Assembly (NCBI GenBank): GCA_947489085.1
Contig: CANLCJ010000004.1
Location: 1-64,000, forward strand
From: an uncultured Flavobacteriaceae bacterium
GTDB taxonomy: Bacteria > Bacteroidota > Bacteroidia > Flavobacteriales > Flavobacteriaceae
Direction of reading: 5' to 3'
DNA: 64,000 nt
The position numbers and the translations under genes are program-made. This document shows, piece after piece, positions 18,565-28,692 of this stretch (the first letter of the stretch is position 1; every line of letters begins with the position of its first letter). Below the pieces are notes generated by a model. It was not told the DNA's origin. It did no database searches and worked only from the letters and a program-made list of their open reading frames with translations.

Positions 18565-19503
18565 TTAGAAAAATCTAGGTGATTTTTTATATCCTTCTTT
18601 TAAACCAAATAACGAGAGATCGAATAGTAATACAATTTCATGAGAACCATCATTAAAGCTAGAGAAATCTGAAACTGTAACATCGTAGGCGTAAGCCACT
18701 TTTAATGCTGGTGTTATTCTAAATCCAGCAATGCCACTTACGGCATCGTTAAGCCTGTAAGATGCACCCAATTCAAAACGATCGTAAAACAGTGTATTTA
18801 AAGATACATCTACATTTATTGGAGCGCCTTTAACTTCTCTTACCAAAAAAGAAGGTTTTAACTTAAATGTATCGCTTATTGGTATTACGTAACCACCTAC
18901 CAAATAGAAATGAATTTCTTCTCTTCCCTGAGTTGTAAGTGCTACAGTATCGTCTAACTGTGTACTACGCAAAAAATTTGGAGCTGATAGACCTACGTAA
19001 TACGAATCGGTAAAGAAGTAAGCCCCAGCACCTATTGTTGGAAAAACTTGGTTAACATTATCTGCAAACGCCGGATCGTTAGGGTTTATTAATCGCCCAG
19101 AAAATGCCGTATCATAAAGTGTAACTCCAGCTTTTAAACCAAAGGAAAGCTTAGCGGTTTCTGTAAGATTTAATACGTAAGCGAAATCGGCATTGATGTT
19201 CTTCTCATTAATTTCTATAACTTCTTCTCCTATTTGATCGGATGTAAAGGTAAGTCCCAACTCTATATTATCGCTATATGGAGTGTGCCCAAAAAAGGAA
19301 AATGTTCTTGGACTCCCTACTGCACCAGCCCATTGCCTTCTGTAATTTCCTCCTAAATTTAAGGTGCCTAAATCTGCTGTTGCGTATGCAGGGTTAATTA
19401 CGCTTAAATTATAAGTATATTGCGTAAACTGGGGGTCTTGTTGTGCTATAATGGTACTACTGTATAGTAATATAGCTATAACGGTTAAAATATATTTATA
19501 CAT
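18565..19503 (-). CDS. PorP/SprF-family outer-membrane protein
   Basis: A 312-residue barrel with signal peptide (1-20) and the PorP/SprF hallmark at the start of the mature protein, QDPQFTQYTYNLSVINPAYA, followed by NLGGNYRRQWAGAVGSPRTFSF. In T9SS, SprF-type proteins help export and attach large type B cargo such as SprB-like adhesins. The gene immediately downstream of the type B adhesin fits that role: each adhesin tends to have its own SprF-like partner. Confidence 0.93.
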   Translation of the reverse strand: MYKYILTVIAILLYSSTIIAQQDPQFTQYTYNLSVINPAYATADLGTLNLGGNYRRQWAGAVGSPRTFSFFGHTPYSDNIELGLTFTSDQIGEEVIEINEKNINADFAYVLNLTETAKLSFGLKAGVTLYDTAFSGRLINPNDPAFADNVNQVFPTIGAGAYFFTDSYYVGLSAPNFLRSTQLDDTVALTTQGREEIHFYLVGGYVIPISDTFKLKPSFLVREVKGAPINVDVSLNTLFYDRFELGASYRLNDAVSGIAGFRITPALKVAYAYDVTVSDFSSFNDGSHEIVLLFDLSLFGLKEGYKKSPRFF

Positions 19504-19524
19504 GTGTAATGTTTAAAAAAATCG

Positions 19525-22500
19525 TTAGCGTTTTAAGTAAACTTGTCCTTGAAGTGGTGATCTATTCGAACGGTTAAAGTTGATAACGTAAAAGTACACT
19601 CCTGTTGGTAAAATCTCATTGCTAGATATTACTCCAGACCTGTTAGCCCTTCCATCCCAAAATCCTGTTTCTAAATCGCCTCTAAAAACTTGACGTCCAT
19701 ATCTGTTATAAATCTCGATATCGTAATCGGGAAATACAAATTCTATGTGTTGCAGCTCGAACACATCATTAATACCATCATTGTTTGGAGAGAATGCGTC
19801 TGGTATAACTAATTGGTTCTCGTCGCAACCAGTAAGATCTACTGTTATTTCTAAAGCATTTCCTTCGCATACTATGCCTTGCATTTCTACTTGAAAAACG
19901 GCAAAGTAAGAAACGTTTTGCTCTAAGACCTCAGTATCGTCTATTAGGGTTCTTGTTGTTACATCATTAGAATCGTACCATACTAAGGTGTGATTTTCTG
20001 GTATTATAAAACGAGGTTCTCCTTCTATTAGCAACAAGTCATCTATAGTATTTTCTTCTATACCACACAGACTTGCTAATATAGCGTTGGTTTGAGGTGT
20101 TTCTACATTAATAAGTGAAATGCTTATAGGTGTTCGTGCCGTAAGGCAACCATCTATCTCTAATTGTGCAAAATAAGATGTGTTTTCTGCCAGTGGTTCG
20201 GTTATTGCTAATGGTGTACCATTCTCATTAAACCATAGTATATTTAAATTTCCGAGATATACGTCGTTTAGCGTAGGTTGGTCTGATAGACAATGTACCT
20301 GCTGAAAATCCACTAATGGTAATTCTGGTCTTATTAGTGTAAATACTGCTGCTGTTCTTTCTGTACTTTCACAACCTTCTACTAGGGTTTGCGATGCAAA
20401 TGGCGCTGTAGTAAGGTTAGCTAATAGCGACGTAAGATCTACTGTGGTGTTGGTTGTTTCGTTTTCGTATAAAATTAATGTGCTTTCTACTTGTTGTTGC
20501 AATAGGTCTAATAAATCTTGCACTGTAGGATTATCTTCTGCGCATAATTCTACGGGTTGTAAAACTGGAGCCTCTGCAATATCAAACAATGCAAAATTTA
20601 CTTCAACAATTTCGCTAAAGCAAGTTCCTGCGACTACTTGTTGTACAAAAACAGGACTTGATAAAGTATCTAGCGATGTAGTTGTAGCTATCAAAGTTGT
20701 GCCTTCGGCATCTGAAAAGTAAGATAATGTCCCAGACTGAGAAATTGAAGTTTCCTGATAATTCAAGTCTTCTAGCGTAGGTATTGTACCGTTTGCTGTA
20801 CAAAATGTATTGGACAATGGTATTGGATTTTCTGCATCGTCAACTATTGTAAATAGGGTTTGTACCCTTTCACTTTCGCAACCTTCTGCTATGGTTTGCG
20901 TTACCCAATATTCGTTTGCTGTATCTAGAGCCAATGTTGTACTCTCGTATGCAGGTCCTGTTTGAGAGGTATACCAAATTAGTGTTCCCTCTGGATCGCT
21001 TTCTACATTAAGATCGTCTATTATAGGGTTACTTGCACTACAAAATACATTTGTTTGTGGCACAGGTGGTTCTGCTTGATCCAAGAAACGTATCTCTGCT
21101 TGTGTTCTGTTTGCGCTAGAACAGCCACCTATTAGGGATATTTCTGCCCAATATTCGTTATTTGGATCTAACTCGTCTGTAGTATTGTAAGCTTCACCTC
21201 CAGTCTCCGCATTAAACCAAGTAATATCTTGATCGGAAACTTCTAAGTCTGCTACAGTATTAGTGTTAAGCGTACAAAATGTGCTTGGTACTGTAACTGG
21301 TATTGGTGCTTGTGTTACAACAGTAACTGTTAGGTTTTCTGTTCCTAAATCGCATGCTGTAGTGGTGCTTGTAAATACTGCTGTAAAAACGGCGTCTTGT
21401 GTTATCGAGAATGTGCTAGGCAATTCGTCTCCATCAGCATTAAGTACGGCAATATTAACGCCTTCGCCTGCTGTTAACTGTAAATCGGCAAGTGTAACTT
21501 CCTGATCTAGTGTGCATACTTCGAATGTGTTTTCGCTTAGCGCTACAGGGTCTTGCTCTCCAATTCGAAATGGTAGCCTTACATCGAAAATGTGCTCTTG
21601 GTTTTCTTCTAAAAGATTTATGGTAATATCTTGACTGGCTAAATTTTCTATTTCTTCTGCACTTAAGCCTCTACATAGTGCATTATCGTTTTGCACACTT
21701 CTAATAACAAATATATAGTCGCCGTCTGGCAGGCTAGACACATCGTTTCTATCTGTAATATTTATATCTATACCATTTCCTTCTGTATTGTTCGATAGTG
21801 ATGTACTTGCATCTCTAGGCGCAAACAACTCTGGGGCTGTGCCAATAGTATAAATATCGAACGTAACACTTGTGTAATTTATAAATTCGTTTGGTGGACT
21901 GTTAAAACTAAATTCTAAACTTGTTGTTTCACATCTTTCATCGGATATAATAGCAAATTCGGGGTTTGGCGGTGCTGGAATTAAGTTTAACACAGATGTG
22001 CGTTCAATATTTTCGCAATGAATAAAGTCGTTTGTATTAAAAAACACCAATTGATTTGTGCCTTGATTAAAGCGTTCTACTGGTAAAGTAGAAATTCCAT
22101 TTCCATCTTGAAAATTAACCTCGTCTGTAAAAGGGACACCATTTATGGTATAGTTTACATTAGTAAGGCCTTGTATGGGTTGAAAAGCAAGGTCTATAGC
22201 ATTGGCGTAGGTTATTAAAATATCATCTAAGGCACATCCTGTTGTTGAGGATACTGTTATGGTAGGATCTACATATAAATCGAAACTTTCAGATGGCACT
22301 GTTATTACAGGTTGGCACACACGAGTATTGCCACAAATAACACCTCCAAAGATATCTGTTATTTCAATGGTTAAATTTTCGCTTTCTTGTAGTGGTAAAC
22401 TAGGAAACAAATCAAACTCTGCTATACCGCCATTAAATACAGTGTTTCCTGAGGATCCATTGAAAGTACCTAAGCTTGCTCCTGTTACTGTATAATTAAC

Positions 22501-23514
22501 GTTGTATATACCATCGTCTAAAACAGTATTATCATAATTTAAAGTGACTTCTCCTGTACACTCTACATTAATTGTAGCATCCAACTCCAATTGTCTTTCT
22601 ATACATAAAACAAAATTTGTTACAGCTTGTTCGCATATAGGATGATCTGGTGCCACTGTATAAGCAAAAACGTAAGTCCCTGTGCCAAAGTTGTTAAAAA
22701 TATTTTGCACATTGATCTGGAAATCTGTACCACTAGTTATTTCTCCTGTATTAGGTGTATTAACATCTACCCATACACCATCTGTATCTTGAGAGCCGTT
22801 TAATCTTGAAAACAAATCTAACATCGTAAACGCAGACAAATCGTCTGTTTCACACAAAACTAAATCGCTGGACACTCCTGAATTGGGAGTTTGACGCAAC
22901 TCTACATCTATAATTGCTGTTCTAATAGGGCAGGTATCTACTGCTGCAACTGTATATGTAAATGTATAAGTGCCTATTGGAAGGCCTACAAAATTAAAGA
23001 ATTCATTATTTAACCGAGAGGATAACTGCGTGTCGCTAGAGGCCCATATTCCGTTAATGTCTGGCCCTCTAAGTCCATCTGGGATGTCTAAAAACGAAAA
23101 TAGATTAACATTAGAATCGTTTTGGCAAGCATTATTATCTCCAAAATCTTGGCTGCTCTCTCCAGGATAACCTCCTAAATTTAATGTTGCAGTAGCGCTG
23201 CTATTATCGCAACCTGGATTGGTATAGGTAAATAAAAGTTGTCCAGACCTATTGATGTCCCACAGATTTAATATACCTGTATTTTCATCTAAAGCGCTAG
23301 AGTCGAAATTATTTTCTGCTACCCATACACCGCCTTGTATAGCGCCTGTTATCACGCTAAAGAGATCGAATGTTTGTAAGCTAGGGTCTGTTTCCTTATT
23401 GCAAATTGTTACCTCTCCATCTGTTCCAGCACATTGAGCTTTACTTGAAGTTTGGTGAAAAAAAGCAATGAAAACCAATAAAATACGTAGTAAATTACCA
23501 GAGCAAGTGTTCAT
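19525..23514 (-). CDS. Large T9SS type B sorted surface protein (gliding-motility-associated C-terminal domain)
   Basis: A 1,329-residue secreted protein. It carries a signal peptide (ending SSKAQ), many Ig-like/Cys-poor beta repeats (for example repeated LxDLNxxE...W(F/Y)...ANEYW segments between about 640 and 1050), and a C-terminal type B sorting domain: IPDAFSPNNDGINDVFEL, then EIYNRYGRQVF and GVYFYVINF, ending in KR. Such proteins are exported by T9SS and held at the surface as adhesins. I start at 23514, the ATG directly before the signal peptide; an upstream ATG at 23562 adds an unlikely leader. The downstream PorP/SprF gene is its likely partner. Confidence 0.92.
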   Translation of the reverse strand: MNTCSGNLLRILLVFIAFFHQTSSKAQCAGTDGEVTICNKETDPSLQTFDLFSVITGAIQGGVWVAENNFDSSALDENTGILNLWDINRSGQLLFTYTNPGCDNSSATATLNLGGYPGESSQDFGDNNACQNDSNVNLFSFLDIPDGLRGPDINGIWASSDTQLSSRLNNEFFNFVGLPIGTYTFTYTVAAVDTCPIRTAIIDVELRQTPNSGVSSDLVLCETDDLSAFTMLDLFSRLNGSQDTDGVWVDVNTPNTGEITSGTDFQINVQNIFNNFGTGTYVFAYTVAPDHPICEQAVTNFVLCIERQLELDATINVECTGEVTLNYDNTVLDDGIYNVNYTVTGASLGTFNGSSGNTVFNGGIAEFDLFPSLPLQESENLTIEITDIFGGVICGNTRVCQPVITVPSESFDLYVDPTITVSSTTGCALDDILITYANAIDLAFQPIQGLTNVNYTINGVPFTDEVNFQDGNGISTLPVERFNQGTNQLVFFNTNDFIHCENIERTSVLNLIPAPPNPEFAIISDERCETTSLEFSFNSPPNEFINYTSVTFDIYTIGTAPELFAPRDASTSLSNNTEGNGIDINITDRNDVSSLPDGDYIFVIRSVQNDNALCRGLSAEEIENLASQDITINLLEENQEHIFDVRLPFRIGEQDPVALSENTFEVCTLDQEVTLADLQLTAGEGVNIAVLNADGDELPSTFSITQDAVFTAVFTSTTTACDLGTENLTVTVVTQAPIPVTVPSTFCTLNTNTVADLEVSDQDITWFNAETGGEAYNTTDELDPNNEYWAEISLIGGCSSANRTQAEIRFLDQAEPPVPQTNVFCSASNPIIDDLNVESDPEGTLIWYTSQTGPAYESTTLALDTANEYWVTQTIAEGCESERVQTLFTIVDDAENPIPLSNTFCTANGTIPTLEDLNYQETSISQSGTLSYFSDAEGTTLIATTTSLDTLSSPVFVQQVVAGTCFSEIVEVNFALFDIAEAPVLQPVELCAEDNPTVQDLLDLLQQQVESTLILYENETTNTTVDLTSLLANLTTAPFASQTLVEGCESTERTAAVFTLIRPELPLVDFQQVHCLSDQPTLNDVYLGNLNILWFNENGTPLAITEPLAENTSYFAQLEIDGCLTARTPISISLINVETPQTNAILASLCGIEENTIDDLLLIEGEPRFIIPENHTLVWYDSNDVTTRTLIDDTEVLEQNVSYFAVFQVEMQGIVCEGNALEITVDLTGCDENQLVIPDAFSPNNDGINDVFELQHIEFVFPDYDIEIYNRYGRQVFRGDLETGFWDGRANRSGVISSNEILPTGVYFYVINFNRSNRSPLQGQVYLKR

Positions 23515-23639
23515 TTTGTTTAAGCATTTGATTACAAAATTATGCAAGGTAAAAAAAAACACTATTTAACAAACAATAATTTGGTTTTTTACGCGTTCAT
23601 AGCGATTTATTGGCATTTAAACTCCTAAAAAAGAGTTAT

Positions 23640-24689
23640 TTATATTATTTTTCTTTCGTTTACAACAGTTACTTTATAGAATGCAATCACATTATTTTTA
23701 TATTTTACATAAACACTATAAAGTCCTTTTTTAGAAAAATTACAATTGAATACAACTTCGTTATTCGTTTTTAGATATTCTGTTGCTTTTATCTCTTCGC
23801 TTCCAAATCCTTTAAAAAGTATTAAAGTAAGATCGTTTGCTATTTCAGATTCTTTTAGTTTAAACTTAAACTCTAAACTGTTGTTTTTAAAGACTTTTGT
23901 TTTAAATCTTTTTGGGGTTAAAGGCGTAATATTAGATTTAAATATGCTATGGTATACTGTTGGTGCTTTAATAAATTCCTCTAAAGTTAGAGTTTTATCC
24001 TGCAACAACCATTTTTTGTCTAAAGGGTAATGATTTTTAGAAAAAAGTTCTGGGTTTGCTAAGAAATAGCCGTCGTTATAATTTTTTATAAATTTTTCTG
24101 TTTCAATATCGTAATACCCACTAGCCCATGTAGCATCTGCTATATACCATTTCCCTTTAAGTTCTACAGCATTCCAAGAATGGCTTGGTATATCGACATG
24201 CTTTACATTACGCTCTTGTGTTTTTCCGTATCCATTTACTATTTCACAATTTAAACCTGCCAATTGGCTCAGCGCTTTAATAAGATATGCATAACCTACA
24301 CAAACAGTTTCCTTGTCTTCTAATAGTTTTCTAAAAAACTGTGGTTGCATTTTAGCATTCCATTCCAGCCTTGCTTTTGCATCATATTTAAAGGCTTTCA
24401 ACTTTTTAAACACTTTTACATTATAATAATAATCTGCTGTAATGTTAGAACACACCCAAATGTATATTGCTCTAAATTTTTGCACTTGGGTGTGTAGTGT
24501 ATGTGTTAATCTATAGGACAGTAGAGGTAGGTTATTTAAAGACGCGCCTTTGTACGCATTCGCAATACTATCTGCTGTACTAAAATTTACCTCTGCAAAA
24601 TCTGCTCTTTGTGCTTTTGCTGTAAAAAACGTAAACACAGTTATTGCAATTGTAAATTGTATTAAAATACTGTTTTTACTTTTTGCCAT
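23640..24689 (-). CDS. Exported transglutaminase-like protein
   Basis: A 349-residue protein with signal peptide (about 1-27) and a transglutaminase/cysteine-protease core (about 95-205). The catalytic triad is visible: Cys in KETVCVGYAYL, His in PSHSWNAVEL, Asp in YIADATWASG. Bacterial members may be peptidases or cross-linking enzymes at the cell surface. The C-terminal 130 residues look like a beta-sandwich. The start overlaps the end of the upstream carboxypeptidase-regulatory-domain gene by 28 bases, so the two form an operon. Confidence 0.87.
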   Translation of the reverse strand: MAKSKNSILIQFTIAITVFTFFTAKAQRADFAEVNFSTADSIANAYKGASLNNLPLLSYRLTHTLHTQVQKFRAIYIWVCSNITADYYYNVKVFKKLKAFKYDAKARLEWNAKMQPQFFRKLLEDKETVCVGYAYLIKALSQLAGLNCEIVNGYGKTQERNVKHVDIPSHSWNAVELKGKWYIADATWASGYYDIETEKFIKNYNDGYFLANPELFSKNHYPLDKKWLLQDKTLTLEEFIKAPTVYHSIFKSNITPLTPKRFKTKVFKNNSLEFKFKLKESEIANDLTLILFKGFGSEEIKATEYLKTNNEVVFNCNFSKKGLYSVYVKYKNNVIAFYKVTVVNERKII

Positions 24690-25231
24690 AGTGTTCGTTT
24701 AGGTTTGTAAACTGTATTTGTTGGTACATCGCATGTTATTAAAAGATCATCTGTTTTCATGAGTACGTTTATCTGCTTTTGGTCTTTTTGTATCTCAATA
24801 TTTTCACTTTTATAACCTATAAAGCTAACTACCAAAACATCTCCTTCTTGTAAAGGCTTTGGGAATTTAAATTTTCCACTTAAATCTGCAACGGCTCCTA
24901 CTGTACTACCTTCTAGCCAAATATTAGCACCCGCTAACGGCATATTTTCTTCGTCTTTTACAATACCTGTTACCAAACTCTTGGTTGGCGCACCAGGACT
25001 AATCTCTAAGTTTGCTACACTTGTTGTTTCTTTTTTTGGTAGAGCTTCTTGCGCTATTGCTCTGTTAAATGCAAATAGTGAAATACCTGTTAAAACAATT
25101 AGTTTTACTAGGTTAATTTTAGGCGAATATGCAGTTATATTAATATTCAAACATTTGTTTTTGCTGTTTTTCTGCAACATTTCTTTAAATTTAGATGTTT
25201 TTGTAATCATCTTTAAATCATTTTGTTTCAT
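24662..25231 (-). CDS. Exported protein with carboxypeptidase-like regulatory domain
   Basis: A 189-residue protein. An unusually long polar N-terminus precedes a hydrophobic export segment (about 42-60, ending NRAIAQ). A single CarboxypepD_reg-like beta-sandwich follows at about 85-165 (VTGIVKDEENMPLAGANIWLEGS...). Such domains are usually at the front of TonB receptors; a stand-alone form is a surface or periplasmic binding module. An internal ATG near residue 19 is an alternative start. It is the first gene of an operon with the transglutaminase-like protein. Confidence 0.8.
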   Translation of the reverse strand: MKQNDLKMITKTSKFKEMLQKNSKNKCLNINITAYSPKINLVKLIVLTGISLFAFNRAIAQEALPKKETTSVANLEISPGAPTKSLVTGIVKDEENMPLAGANIWLEGSTVGAVADLSGKFKFPKPLQEGDVLVVSFIGYKSENIEIQKDQKQINVLMKTDDLLITCDVPTNTVYKPKRTLWQKVKTVF

Positions 25232-25420
25232 AATAATTAAGTATTGATTTTTTACGAAACTAGCACTAAGGCTCTAACTACAATACTACCATTTATACAA
25301 TGCTACTTTTTACTGAGTAAACTGCCATTATGGGTGAGTTAAATGCAAACCCACTGATTTAATTGTAAGTAGTACGATTTAGATATTTCAACGTAAGTTG
25401 CTGGCAAACAAAAAGTATTA

Positions 25421-25449
25421 AAAAGAAAAAATCCCGCCAATGGCGGGAT
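25421..25449 (-). terminator. Terminator of the nitrate transport operon
   Basis: A perfect 8-bp G+C-rich stem (25431-25438 with 25442-25449, 3-nt loop) is followed on the leftward strand by a T-rich run (25421-25430). It lies 76 bases beyond the stop of the alginate-export-like gene, the last gene of the operon. Confidence 0.9.
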
Positions 25450-25524
25450 AAAAATCGGATTATTAATTATGAACACTACTTTATAATTTATTTTCCAATT
25501 TATTTAAACACAGATCTTTTTATC

Positions 25525-26796
25525 TTAGTTGATGAACTTTGGCTTGATGATTAACATAGCCCATGCCCAGTTTTGAGTATCTTTTACTTCTGGAATATCT
25601 CTAACATCTCCTGGCTCGAAGTAGTGAGAGTAACCACCTACTAATTTAAATCCTTTAAATTGTTTTGCTAATACTAAGTCTATTTCTGTTCCTAATTCCT
25701 TAGATCCTAATATTCCAGCTGCTCCAGTATTAATACCTGGTGCTCCATCTACATCTGCATGCTCTGTAAAGTAGTGTCCTGATAAGGTTACAGCTACTCC
25801 AGATATTTTAGTTTTGTAGGTTAATTGTAAGTCTTTTAAACCACCAGCATTACCATTGTTACCCACGAAAAATCTATCAATTAAACCGTTAAAAGCGTGG
25901 TTAGTACCATATAATGGGAAGAAAGCAGCAGATTCGCTATTTCTACCAGATATAATCTCGTAAGTTGCGCCAAACCAGTGTTTGTCATTTACCTTATATC
26001 CAGCAGCTAAACTTGCTAGAAATGCGCCTTCTACGTCTATACCACCTAAACGCTCTCCTTCTTGGATAAATAAGTTAGAAGTTAGTTTAAAGTTTCCTAC
26101 TTTATAATCAGCATGCAAACCTGCTGTAATTAAAGACGATTTGTCTTGGTTATCACCATTATCTTGGAACGTATTTACCAAACCTAATACAGAAATATTA
26201 AAGTTTCCATACTTTTTATTAGCTCTCAAGAAGCCCATGTCTCTGTATGAAAAATTAATAGTATTACCTGTAAACAACTCGTCTGTAGTTGTATTTAAAG
26301 ACCCACCTATATCTAAGCTGTAACCATCTTTTCTGTACTTGTATATCGCAGCATCATGCGTTCTGGCTTGTTGTGCCCAACCAAGACCACCAAGTATTCT
26401 TTGATCGTCGTAAGATAATGGTAAACGCCCTACTTTTAAGCTTGAGTTAGCACCTAATTTTAAATCAGCCCATGCTTCTTGTACTCTAAAGTTTCCGTTT
26501 CCAGATACTGCTATTTGTGGTCTATCTCCAAAAGCGAACACCTCTTGAATACTTGTAAATACAGTATAGGTATCTGTTTTGTATTTGGCTTTTATAGCCG
26601 CTCTTACTGTTGTTCTAATAAAGCCTTCATCGTCGTTTGTTGCTGTTTGCGCAGGAAAAGTTCCTCCAGTAAAATTACCACCATTACCGAAATATTCAGA
26701 ACGTGGTCTAAATTCTCCTTCTAGTGTAAATTGCGCTTGCGAAAATTGAACTGCCAATAGAGCCATTAAGGCTAGTATTACGTATTGCTTTCTCAT
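25525..26796 (-). CDS. Alginate-export-family outer-membrane channel
   Basis: A 423-residue barrel of the alginate_exp (PF13372-like) family. A signal peptide (1-21) is followed by GEFRPRSEYFGNGG and many amphipathic strands. The part NSSLKVGRLPLSYDDQRILGG with an arginine-lined region is typical. Despite the family name, such barrels are often anion channels. Here it is the last gene of a nitrate-type ABC transporter operon, so I infer that it lets nitrate or nitrite cross the outer membrane; this is context only. Confidence 0.85.
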   Translation of the reverse strand: MRKQYVILALMALLAVQFSQAQFTLEGEFRPRSEYFGNGGNFTGGTFPAQTATNDDEGFIRTTVRAAIKAKYKTDTYTVFTSIQEVFAFGDRPQIAVSGNGNFRVQEAWADLKLGANSSLKVGRLPLSYDDQRILGGLGWAQQARTHDAAIYKYRKDGYSLDIGGSLNTTTDELFTGNTINFSYRDMGFLRANKKYGNFNISVLGLVNTFQDNGDNQDKSSLITAGLHADYKVGNFKLTSNLFIQEGERLGGIDVEGAFLASLAAGYKVNDKHWFGATYEIISGRNSESAAFFPLYGTNHAFNGLIDRFFVGNNGNAGGLKDLQLTYKTKISGVAVTLSGHYFTEHADVDGAPGINTGAAGILGSKELGTEIDLVLAKQFKGFKLVGGYSHYFEPGDVRDIPEVKDTQNWAWAMLIIKPKFIN

Positions 26797-26944
26797 GTTT
26801 TCTTGTTTTAAAGTTTAAATTTTTGTTGTTCTGTTTTTGTTGTTTTCTTACTCAAATTTAGGATGTAGTATACTTGAGAGAATAAAATTCCTAAAATTTT
26901 ATAGCAATAAAAACGGCACTATAGTTAATTAAAGTTTGAGCAAA

Positions 26945-27766
26945 TTAATGCTCTAAAAAGTCTATTAAATGTTTTCTGTATTTGTAATAATCGTCATGTT
27001 CTAAAACAGACTTTCGAGTTCTAGGCCTTTCAAAATCTATATCTAAAATATCACCTATTTTTGCTCTAGGACCGCTAGTCATCATAACCACACGATCTGC
27101 TAAAAATATAGCTTCATCTACATCGTGCGTAATCATTACGGCTGTAATTTTTTCTTTATTCCAAATCTCAATCAATATGTCTTGTAATTCACCTCTTGTT
27201 AAAGAGTCTAACATGCCAAATGGTTCGTCTAATAATAATACTTTAGGCTTAATAGCAAAAGCTCTTGCTATACCCACACGTTGTTGCATTCCTTGAGATA
27301 ACTCTGATGCTCTTTTGTTAAATGCATCTTCTAGACCTACTTTTTGCAAGTAGTATTTTGCAATGTCGTTTCGTTGTGCTTTTGTGGCATGAGGAAATAC
27401 TTGGTTTACACCTAATAGTACATTTTGTAAAGCCGTCATCCAAGGCATTAAACTTGGGGCTTGAAAAATAACACCTCTATCTGGGCCTGGGCCTTTAATG
27501 TGTTTTCCTAATACTGAGATGTGCCCTCCTGATATTGCATTTAATCCTGCTATCATAGATAACATTGTGGTTTTACCGCAACCTGAATGCCCAATTATGG
27601 TAACAAATTCTTCTTTTCGTATTTGAAGATCTAAATCTTCTAGCACTACGTAATCGCCTTTAGGTGTTGGGTATACTTTTTTTAATTTTTTTAAATCTAA
27701 CATTACTTCGTTAGATGGAAAAATGCCGTTGTGTGTATTACCAGTTTCTTTTATAATGGTGCTCAT
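26945..27766 (-). CDS. Nitrate-type ABC transporter ATPase (NrtD-like)
   Basis: A 273-residue ATP-binding subunit of a nitrate/sulfonate/taurine-class importer. Walker A GHSGCGKTT, signature LSQGMQQRVGIARA and Walker B VLLLDEPFGMLD are intact; the signature has SQG in place of SGG. It follows a second, different ATPase gene with an 8-base gap, as in nrtC-nrtD pairs, where the two ATPases form a heterodimer on the inner membrane. Confidence 0.93.
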   Translation of the reverse strand: MSTIIKETGNTHNGIFPSNEVMLDLKKLKKVYPTPKGDYVVLEDLDLQIRKEEFVTIIGHSGCGKTTMLSMIAGLNAISGGHISVLGKHIKGPGPDRGVIFQAPSLMPWMTALQNVLLGVNQVFPHATKAQRNDIAKYYLQKVGLEDAFNKRASELSQGMQQRVGIARAFAIKPKVLLLDEPFGMLDSLTRGELQDILIEIWNKEKITAVMITHDVDEAIFLADRVVMMTSGPRAKIGDILDIDFERPRTRKSVLEHDDYYKYRKHLIDFLEH

Positions 27767-27774
27767 AGCGCTTT

Positions 27775-28623
27775 TTATTTAAATTGATTAACAAAATCTT
27801 TAGGACTTAATTCTGGAAGCACAAACTCTTGCTTGGCTTGAGACTTGCGTTCGTCTCCAATATCCATTAAGTACTCGATAATAGCATTTCTGGTTTCTTT
27901 GAAATTAGCATTATCGTTCATTTCTGTTTTATCTCGAGGACGTTCGATATCTATCTTAAATTCTGGTCCTAACGTTGCGTTTGGCCCTGGACGTAGTGGT
28001 ATAATACGATCTGCCATATATATACCCTCGTCTACATCGTTGGTAATTAACAAAGCGGTACGTCTATCTTTACCCCATATATTTAAAATTTCATCTTGTA
28101 AATTTCCTCGTGTTAATGCATCTAAAGCCCCTAGAGGTTCGTCCATTATAATCATTTCTGGTTTCATAGCTAACGCTCTTGCTACTGCAACACGTTGTCT
28201 CATACCACCAGACAATTCTTTTGGTCTTTTATTAATTGCAGGTGTTAAGCTTACCATCTCAACATACTGTTCTACAATTTCATTAAGCTCTTTTTTGCTT
28301 TTTTTAGGAAAAGCTTCTTTAACAGCCATAAACACGTTTTGTGCTACGGTTAACCAAGGTAAAAGTGAGTAATTTTGAAAAATTACACCGCGCTCATGGC
28401 TTGTGCCTTGTACGGGTTGTCCTTTAAACAAAACTTCTCCTTTTGTTGGCTCTATTAAACCGTTTATCAGGTTAACTAAGGTTGTTTTTCCACTCCCTGT
28501 AAATCCTACTATCGCTACAAACTCACCTTCTTCTATAGATAGGTTTATGTTAGATAAAACTTCTGTGGCATTATCGCCTTGTCCGTAAGTTTTATGTATG
28601 TTATTTAATTCTAAATATGCCAT
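27775..28623 (-). CDS. Nitrate-type ABC transporter ATPase (NrtC-like, without fused binding domain)
   Basis: A 282-residue ATPase with Walker A GFTGSGKTT, signature LSGGMRQRVAVARA and Walker B MIIMDEPLGALD. It pairs with the next gene. Cyanobacterial NrtC carries an extra substrate-binding-like domain at its C-terminus; this protein stops right after the ATPase core plus a short helical tail, so that sensor is absent. Confidence 0.92.
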   Translation of the reverse strand: MAYLELNNIHKTYGQGDNATEVLSNINLSIEEGEFVAIVGFTGSGKTTLVNLINGLIEPTKGEVLFKGQPVQGTSHERGVIFQNYSLLPWLTVAQNVFMAVKEAFPKKSKKELNEIVEQYVEMVSLTPAINKRPKELSGGMRQRVAVARALAMKPEMIIMDEPLGALDALTRGNLQDEILNIWGKDRRTALLITNDVDEGIYMADRIIPLRPGPNATLGPEFKIDIERPRDKTEMNDNANFKETRNAIIEYLMDIGDERKSQAKQEFVLPELSPKDFVNQFK

Positions 28624-28692
28624 TGTTCCTCTGTGTTTAATTAGTTATTGTTGCTGTATTTATTCCATTTTTGGATTAAACAACTTCACAAT

